Origin: WYEN01 sp049976205
GTDB taxonomy: Archaea; Thermoproteota; Thermoprotei_A; Sulfolobales; AG1
Length of the DNA: 20,529 nt
Assembly: GCA_049976205.1 (NCBI GenBank)
Contig: JBMFIR010000027.1
Coordinates: forward strand, 1-20,529
Direction: 5' to 3'
A program made the position numbers and the translations under genes. Positions within the stretch are counted from its first letter, which is position 1. Each line of letters starts with the position of its first letter. This document shows, one piece after another, positions 15,881-20,529 of the stretch. Under the pieces are notes generated by a model. That model was given only the letters and a program-made list of their open reading frames with translations, was not told the DNA's origin and did no database searches.

Positions 15881-16678
15881 ATGAGTAATTACTTTAATGC
15901 ATTCTACACAATGATTTATAGACAAATTAGGAGATTTATTAGAGCAAGATCTAGAGTGGTTGTCTCTATAGTTCAGCCTATTCTATGGATAATTTTATTT
16001 GGTATGGGAATGGGTGGTGTATTTAGTTTCTCTAATCCAATGATTGATCAATTCATAAGACAGCAATTCGGTGGATTAGACTACGTAACTTTCCTGGCTA
16101 CAGGAATTATTTCCATGAGTGTATTCATAGGATCTTTCATAAGTGGTATATCAGTAATATTTGACAAGCAATTTGGTTTCTTGAAAGAAACATTAGTAGC
16201 ACCCTCGCCTAGGGCATTTGTGTTATTAGGCAGGGCTGTGGGAGACTCAATAGTAATATTACTCAACTCTACAATTATAATGGCTCTAAGTTTTCTCATA
16301 GCTAAAGGCTTAAGAGTTGAGGGAGTTCCGGTTGCTATCGCATATGGCTTCTTGCTCTCAATAGGTTTTTCGTCGCTAGGTATAGCGATCGCTACTAAAA
16401 TGAATAGCATGGAAGGATTTCAGATGTTAATGAATTTACTTGTAATGCCTCTCCAGTTTCTTAGTGGAATATTCTTTCCTTTGCAGAGAATGCCTGAGTG
16501 GATGCAGTTGATATCTAGAGCAAATCCTCTTACCTATGCCGTAGATGGCATAAGATATTGGTTGACTGGTGTCTCAGAGTTTGATCCCTTACTAGACATG
16601 ATTCTATTATCTACCCTGTCACTAATTTTTATTGTAATCGCTATCATCACCTTCGAGAGAGCAACAATAGAAGATTAA
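15881..16678 (+). CDS. ABC-2 type transporter permease
   Basis: A 265-aa membrane protein with about six hydrophobic helices in the ABC-2 arrangement. A first helix (VVSIVQPILWIILFGMGMGG, about 26-45) follows a short basic N-terminus; a loop of about 25 residues then precedes the remaining helices. The family segment LSGIFFPLQRMPEWMQLISR (about 193-212) and NPLTYAVDGIRY precede the last helix. It partners the upstream ATPase as a homodimeric exporter. Substrate is unknown. Confidence 0.9.
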   Translation: MSNYFNAFYTMIYRQIRRFIRARSRVVVSIVQPILWIILFGMGMGGVFSFSNPMIDQFIRQQFGGLDYVTFLATGIISMSVFIGSFISGISVIFDKQFGFLKETLVAPSPRAFVLLGRAVGDSIVILLNSTIIMALSFLIAKGLRVEGVPVAIAYGFLLSIGFSSLGIAIATKMNSMEGFQMLMNLLVMPLQFLSGIFFPLQRMPEWMQLISRANPLTYAVDGIRYWLTGVSEFDPLLDMILLSTLSLIFIVIAIITFERATIED

Positions 16679-16713
16679 TAATAAAACATATCTACTTTCG
16701 ATACCACAAATTC

Positions 16714-16722
16714 TTTTTAAAG
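16714..16722 (+). promoter_or_regulatory. TATA box of the aldo/keto reductase gene
   Basis: TTTTTAAAG centred about 29 nt before the ATG at 16747 predicts an almost leaderless message and transcription separate from the ABC operon. Confidence 0.5.
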
Positions 16723-16746
16723 CTTGGTTAATACTTTGAATAAGAG

Positions 16747-17583
16747 ATGTCGTATATGAATAGTGATAAAAAGTGTTTCAGGAAAATAGGTTGTGTATCT
16801 AGTTTAGGAATGGGTACATGGGATATAGGTGGAGGCTTCTGGACACCAGATTATAGCAGGGACAAAGAATCTGTGGAGGCTCTGAAGAGAGGTATTGAGT
16901 TAGGTCTTAAACTTATAGATACAGCGGAGATGTATGGTGGAGGACACTCTGAGGAGTTAGTAGGTGTTGCAATAAAGAGTTTTGACAGAGAAGAGTTGTT
17001 TATAGTGACTAAGGTGTGGCCTATTAATGCCTCATATGATTCTGTCCTGAGATCTGCTAGAGCAAGTATGAATAGATTAGGAACATACATAGATCTTTAC
17101 TTACTTCACTGGCCAAGTGAAAATGTGCCTATATGCGAGACTATTAAAGCATTCGAGAAACTTGCTGATGAGGGAGTAATAAGATTCTATGGAGTGAGTA
17201 ATTTTAATGTTAAGCAAATCGAGGATGCTAGATACTGTTCTAAGAGATATGATGTAGTGGCTGTTCAGAATAGATTCAGCTTATTCTATAGACATGATGA
17301 AAAAGACGTTATTCCTTATGCCAAGAGAGAAGGTTTGTTGTATATGGCATATACTCCTATAGAGAAGGGTGCTGTAGCTAGAGAAGATTTTCTGAGGAGA
17401 ATCGGTGAGAAATACGGTAAGACACCTATTCAAGTAGCTCTTAATTGGCTCATGAGTATAGATCCTGTTGTACCAATACCTAAGGCCTCAAAAATTCAGC
17501 ATATAGAAGAGAACGCTGGGGCAATGGGTTGGAGATTATCTAAAGAAGATTGGGTAGCTATAAGTAATAGATATAGAAGATGA
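16747..17583 (+). CDS. Aldo/keto reductase
   Basis: A cytoplasmic NAD(P)H-dependent (beta/alpha)8-barrel oxidoreductase of 278 aa. The catalytic tetrad is visible: Asp58 and Tyr63 in DTAEMYGGGHSEE, Lys89 in IVTKVWP, and His121 in LLHWPS. The cofactor-binding C-terminal segment is VPIPKASKIQHIEEN. The substrate cannot be inferred; family members reduce aldehydes and ketones. It starts 68 nt after the permease with its own TATA box, so it is not necessarily part of the exporter operon. It is convergent with the surface-protein gene, 27 nt apart. Confidence 0.92.
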   Translation: MSYMNSDKKCFRKIGCVSSLGMGTWDIGGGFWTPDYSRDKESVEALKRGIELGLKLIDTAEMYGGGHSEELVGVAIKSFDREELFIVTKVWPINASYDSVLRSARASMNRLGTYIDLYLLHWPSENVPICETIKAFEKLADEGVIRFYGVSNFNVKQIEDARYCSKRYDVVAVQNRFSLFYRHDEKDVIPYAKREGLLYMAYTPIEKGAVAREDFLRRIGEKYGKTPIQVALNWLMSIDPVVPIPKASKIQHIEENAGAMGWRLSKEDWVAISNRYRR

Positions 17584-17610
17584 CTATGTTGAAATCATTG
17601 TCCTCATACA

Positions 17611-18105
17611 TTATCTCTTTTTAGGAGGTCTAACAGAAACTCCTTTAGCATAGTATGCATAACCTATAGTTAAGCCTGCTAGGACCCCAACAAATACGCC
17701 GGCACTAATCCACGTAGCTCTCTCTGTTGCCTCAGGCGGTCTAGTAGTAGTTATACTAAGCACTTTGTATTCAGTATAGGTATAAGTAGGCAATTCCTTA
17801 AAGTATATCGTTGTTATATTAGTTGTTATAGTTGTATTCATAAATGTGGTATTTTGTGCCGAGACAGTGTATATAGTTGTTTGAAGAATTGTTGTCTCAG
17901 GATAAACTGTTTGAGTGATTGAAACTGTGGTTATGTTTATAGGATAAGTGTATGTGATAGTAATATTTTCTGAGGAAGAAGGCTGTGTAGTCTGGGAATA
18001 TATTGTACCATTATTAAATAAAAGAATCATTATTACGATGCTTAAGAGAGAAAATAAAATGATTCTTGAAATTACGAGATTATTTGATCTATTGTACAGT
18101 TTCAT
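17611..18105 (-). CDS. Thr-rich, sequon-rich membrane-anchored surface protein (hypothetical)
   Basis: Not a recognised family. Visible architecture from the ATG at 18105 (164 aa): a short basic N-terminus, a hydrophobic signal or anchor segment (about 11-30), about 95 residues dominated by Thr with Ser, Tyr, Ile and Val and carrying six N-glycosylation sequons (one NGT, three NIT, two NTT), a C-terminal transmembrane helix (WISAGVFVGVLAGLTIGYAYY) and a basic tail RPPKKR. The central part would therefore be an outward-facing, probably glycosylated stalk, as in Thr/Ser-rich stems of archaeal S-layer or pseudopilin-associated proteins. A GTG at 18114 could extend it by 3 residues, but GGTGA at 18111-18115 is placed as Shine-Dalgarno for the ATG at 18105. 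The gene lies 110 nt downstream of the multi-HTH gene on the same strand. Confidence 0.7.
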   Translation of the reverse strand: MKLYNRSNNLVISRIILFSLLSIVIMILLFNNGTIYSQTTQPSSSENITITYTYPINITTVSITQTVYPETTILQTTIYTVSAQNTTFMNTTITTNITTIYFKELPTYTYTEYKVLSITTTRPPEATERATWISAGVFVGVLAGLTIGYAYYAKGVSVRPPKKR

Positions 18106-18224
18106 AAACGTCACCAGAGAAAATATAAAGAGTAAGTTTTTAAGCGAAAAGCTTTTAGTATCATGGATTCTTGAGTTATTTGAGGATACAATACGCGGAG
18201 TAGGCTTAGACTAAGGTGTCACCT

Positions 18225-19085
18225 CTAAATATGAGTTGATGAAGATGATACAGATTCTCTTGATAACTCAATAAATTTTTCGAGTAATTCCTGAGGAATT
18301 TTATTTAACTTAAACAAATATTTAATTACTCTAAGAGGTGCGTTTTTATCTACTATATTAGATAATAAATATCTAGCTACCGCGCTATGATCTTTGTATA
18401 TAAAGATTACACCACCTAGTCTAGGATTAAATATAGTGAATTTATGCGTCGAAGTATATTTTATTTTAATGATCTTAATATCTTTTTCAATAGACAATAT
18501 TCTCTCAAGCAAATCCTTTGTGATCACTACACCAATCTTTTTTCTTAATTCTGATGATGTCACAAAACCTCTGTCATTTATAATTCGAATAATATTATGT
18601 ATGGTCTCCGAGATCTTCTTATCTCTTAATTGTCTTCTTAAAGATCTTTTGCTGATACCATATAACTTCTTGTATTTATATATACATGATAGAGATACAC
18701 CGAATGTTTCGGCTATCTCTCGATCTTTTAATCCGCGTGATATAGCATCTAAGAGGGTCTCTTTAGAGATCTCAGGACATTTAGTTTGTTTCTTAGATAC
18801 CATACCAAGAGCTTTTAGATAAGCCGCTATGGTTCTAGGACTCACCTTCATAAGTGATGCTATATCTCTTATCTTTAAACCTTTTTTCCTTAACTCCGCT
18901 ATCACTTTAATATCATTCTCATTAATTTTAGCTCTAGCAGATTTCTTACGTGATTTTAATCCATAAACTTTGGCGTAAATATAAACATGTTTATGATTGA
19001 TCTTGAGTAGTCTACTAATCTCCAATGTACTCACACCTTTCTCCCATAAGGTCTTGAAAAGTTCTATCTCCTCCTTAGATAACAT
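18225..19085 (-). CDS. Multi-helix-turn-helix protein with three tandem HTH repeats
   Basis: A 286-aa putative DNA-binding protein of unknown role. Three homologous units of about 45 residues are visible: about 2-48, 54-99 and 106-149. Each follows a scheme of helix, Lys/Arg-Gly, (D/E)IA-type helix, short turn (INHKHVY, VSPRTIA, VSLSCIY), recognition helix ending in Y or AY, then (Y/L)G(L/M/I) and a basic linker (SRKKSARAK, SKKQTK, SKRSLRRQLRDKK). A fourth, winged-HTH-like region follows (158-210, GFVTSSELRKKIG), then a C-terminal domain without an obvious family (211-276) and a Ser-rich tail. It resembles chained recombinase or homeodomain-type HTH units, but no catalytic domain is present. 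AGGTG 5 nt before the ATG supports the start. It is divergent from tRNA-Leu. Confidence 0.65.
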   Translation of the reverse strand: MLSKEEIELFKTLWEKGVSTLEISRLLKINHKHVYIYAKVYGLKSRKKSARAKINENDIKVIAELRKKGLKIRDIASLMKVSPRTIAAYLKALGMVSKKQTKCPEISKETLLDAISRGLKDREIAETFGVSLSCIYKYKKLYGISKRSLRRQLRDKKISETIHNIIRIINDRGFVTSSELRKKIGVVITKDLLERILSIEKDIKIIKIKYTSTHKFTIFNPRLGGVIFIYKDHSAVARYLLSNIVDKNAPLRVIKYLFKLNKIPQELLEKFIELSRESVSSSSTHI

Positions 19086-19214
19086 AAAAACACCTAAAAG
19101 TTGTATCCCTAATAATTAATGAGGTATAGAGATAATAAAAATTATAAATAAAGATATAGATCTCTTTTTCTTGCTCCACATAAATTTGTCTTCCTGACTC
19201 ATCACATAGGATAT

Positions 19215-19222
19215 CTTTAAAA
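19215..19222 (+). promoter_or_regulatory. TATA box of tRNA-Leu
   Basis: CTTTAAAA is centred about 29 nt upstream of the mature tRNA 5' end, the expected position for an archaeal tRNA promoter with a few nucleotides of leader. Confidence 0.5.
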
Positions 19223-19247
19223 CCTACTAGGTCACATATATGATATG

Positions 19248-19331
19248 GCGGGGGTGCCCGAGCGGGTCAAAGGGGGCGGGCTTAAGACCCGTTGGCGTAG
19301 GCCTGCGTGGGTTCAAATCCCACCCCCCGCA
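19248..19331 (+). tRNA. tRNA-Leu (anticodon TAA)
   Basis: Full class II cloverleaf, 84 nt including the discriminator base. Acceptor GCGGGGG (19248-19254) pairs perfectly with CCCCCGC (19324-19330), and the discriminator is A at 19331. The anticodon arm is GCGGG-CTTAAGA-CCCGT, which reads UAA and so decodes UUA leucine codons. A long variable arm follows, then the T arm GTGGG-TTCAAAT-CCCAC. No intron is present, and CCA is not encoded (A is followed by CT). Positions 14-15 in the D loop are A-G (19261-19262); G15 is the site that archaea normally convert to archaeosine. Confidence 0.95.
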
Positions 19332-19598
19332 CTAAATTATAAATGGCTCGTAAGTACATCACTAGAATAAGAATACTCATACTACTATGTTAATGATGAT
19401 GTCCTGAACTCAATGAAAGTAAGACCTGATATTCACAAAATGTATCGTAGACACTTATTACTGATCACCGCATTAATAGTCTCGGTTAAGATAGATCTAA
19501 TCAAGGATCTAGTTTAGCTGAAAAATCATCATATCAAGAAACACGGCTCTATATTCCAGAATCAAAACATGATTTAACTATTGTATACTATCGTTATT
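19332..19598 (+). other. Intergenic stretch without a recognisable gene
   Basis: About 270 nt between tRNA-Leu and the end of the transporter gene. No reading frame of note is present on either strand, and there is no copy of the tRNA 3' end that would mark an integration site. The only motif-like content is ATGATGA at 19393-19399 followed by CTGA at 19404-19407 and 19426-19429, which resembles boxes C and D, but the spacing is too short for a normal C/D guide RNA. The rest looks like plain AT-rich sequence. Confidence 0.5.
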
Positions 19599-19622
19599 TA
19601 GCTTTAAATAAATATAAAGCTA
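19599..19622. repeat. Inverted repeat overlapping the stop codon of the DMT transporter gene
   Basis: TAGCTTTA (19599-19606) and TAAAGCTA (19615-19622) are perfect 8-nt complementary arms around an 8-nt AT loop. On the minus strand the structure begins at the TAG stop of the transporter gene. No U-tract follows, so it is not a classical terminator; it could protect or define the 3' end of the message. Confidence 0.35.
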
Positions 19623-20529
19623 GAAATATTTTACTGAGGCTATGAATAATCCAATTAGTATAATTACTATACTTATAAGCACTTCTCGAGATATAGTGTA
19701 CTTCTTTACGTATTTTGAGAGAATTAGAGTTATTATAGGAGAGAATAAGGTTATTATTGAAGGAATCACCACACCTAAAAATGCTAGGCCAGTTAAGAAA
19801 GACACATACGCTACTAAAAAACTTAAGAGACCTGATGTAGAGACCAGTAAAAAATCTCTTGTGATTAATACATGATAAATACTAAATACTTGCCTATTTA
19901 GATTTAGATAAAAGCAATGCCTGAGAGTTATTAGTAGAATCATGAGTAATAGTGCAGATATGCTTCTGAAAAACACTATTACCAAAGGATCGAGATTTAA
20001 AACCATGATTCTTGAGATAATCGTAGCTATACCCCAAAAGAAACCTGATACAAGACTATATATAACCCCAATAAGATATTTTTTATCTACATTAGTGTTC
20101 AGCCTATTACTTAATCCTATTACAAGACCTGTGAAAGTTATTATTGAACCTGCTATATCATATATAGATATTCTCTCGAGGGCCACTATATGAGCCATGT
20201 AGGAGGCCCAGAATACATATGTGTAAGAAAGTATAGTGGCCATATTAACTCCTATTAATTTGATAGACCCCACAAATAACTGATCTGCTAGTCCAGGTCC
20301 TGTTAGACCTAATATCATAAGTAATATAAGTATTTCGAGCTTTACAACTACTGTTTTACCCATTATAATCATGATTAAAGAGACGATAGATAATGTTGAT
20401 AGATTCCTAATAAGAGTAATGGTATACGAACTCCATTTAATTCTATCAATAAGTAGTGGTGATAAACCCCAGAGAAAAGATGCCACTATTGAGGCTAAAT
20501 AACCTTGAAGAACAAATAAACTTTCTTGA
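19620..20529 (-). CDS. DMT-superfamily (EamA-like) transporter, 5' end beyond the window
   Basis: A multi-spanning membrane protein made of two EamA repeats, the drug/metabolite transporter layout, with about ten hydrophobic helices. The first repeat starts with SIVASFLWGLSPLLIDR; the second starts with the similar SLVSGFFWGIATIISR near residue 145 (counting from the GTG at 20486). EamA proteins export amino acids, metabolites or drugs; the substrate cannot be read. The GTG at 20486 would cut into the first helix, and the frame stays open without a stop to the window edge, encoding QESLFVLQGYLASI just upstream. The true start is therefore probably outside the window. Confidence 0.82.
   Translation of the reverse strand, partial: QESLFVLQGYLASIVASFLWGLSPLLIDRIKWSSYTITLIRNLSTLSIVSLIMIIMGKTVVVKLEILILLMILGLTGPGLADQLFVGSIKLIGVNMATILSYTYVFWASYMAHIVALERISIYDIAGSIITFTGLVIGLSNRLNTNVDKKYLIGVIYSLVSGFFWGIATIISRIMVLNLDPLVIVFFRSISALLLMILLITLRHCFYLNLNRQVFSIYHVLITRDFLLVSTSGLLSFLVAYVSFLTGLAFLGVVIPSIITLFSPIITLILSKYVKKYTISREVLISIVIILIGLFIASVKYF

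Noticed and set aside
15881..17583. Aldo/keto reductase as the fourth gene of the PadR-ABC operon
   Set aside because: A 68-nt gap with its own TATA box (16714-16722) and no Shine-Dalgarno overlap contrasts with the tight junctions of the other three genes.
17948..18214. 88-aa plus-strand open frame opposite the surface-protein gene
   Set aside because: It is antisense to a protein with clear signal, stalk and anchor architecture, has no Shine-Dalgarno and shows no recognisable domain.
18394..18822. 142-aa plus-strand open frame opposite the multi-HTH gene
   Set aside because: It is antisense to a gene with clear internal repeats and a good start. Its hydrophobic composition is what antisense of a Lys-rich gene would give.
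19248..19622. Integrated element or att site at tRNA-Leu
   Set aside because: No second copy of the tRNA 3' end and no integrase gene are seen within the window.
1..20529. CRISPR array, insertion sequence or defence island
   Set aside because: No regularly spaced repeats, no terminal inverted repeats with transposase, and no recognisable cas, restriction or toxin-antitoxin genes were found on reading the window.

Overview
The window reads as chromosomal DNA of a hyperthermophilic archaeon of the Thermoproteota (Crenarchaeota), most like the Desulfurococcales, although the genus cannot be fixed from sequence alone. The grounds are: low GC (roughly one third by eye); Arg codons that are almost all AGA or AGG; frequent GTG and TTG starts; Shine-Dalgarno sites of the GGAGGTGA type; TATA-box promoters with short or absent leaders; and marker families such as archaeal class I FBP aldolase, Hel308, FAU-1, UPF0147, UPF0148 and archaeal Dph6. 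Genes are densely packed, and I see no insertion sequence, CRISPR array or rRNA.

Region 1 (1-3181): a saccharopine/lysine dehydrogenase-like oxidoreductase with a puzzling start. Convergent to it is a three-gene minus-strand operon for an energy-coupling-factor transporter (QueT-type S component, ATPase, T component), probably for a 7-deazapurine used in tRNA modification. Region 2 (3182-6252): FBP aldolase, a PfkB sugar kinase behind an elaborate promoter, and an M42/TET aminopeptidase, all on the plus strand. Region 3 (6262-8092): diphthine-ammonia ligase behind a DUF4443-type wHTH regulator, with a NikR-like regulator transcribed divergently from the latter.

Region 4 (8143-13933): a five-gene minus-strand operon, UPF0147 - FAU-1 RNase - site-2 protease - GNAT acetyltransferase - Hel308 helicase, with junctions of 0, 6, 6 and 28 nt. 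Region 5 (14027-17583): a UPF0148 zinc-ribbon protein, then a PadR regulator with an ABC-2 exporter (ATPase plus permease) whose two junctions embed the upstream stop codon in the next gene's Shine-Dalgarno, then an aldo/keto reductase.

Region 6 (17611-20529): a Thr-rich, glycosylation-sequon-rich membrane-anchored surface protein; a protein with three tandem HTH repeats plus further C-terminal domains; tRNA-Leu(TAA); about 290 nt without a gene; and a DMT/EamA transporter cut by the window end. This is the least conventional part.

Nothing here is a clear new defence or mobile system. The best leads are the triple-HTH protein, the QueT operon, the five-gene RNA/membrane/DNA operon, the palindrome in the pfkB promoter, the probable non-canonical start of the first gene, and a strong excess of the tetranucleotide GATC.
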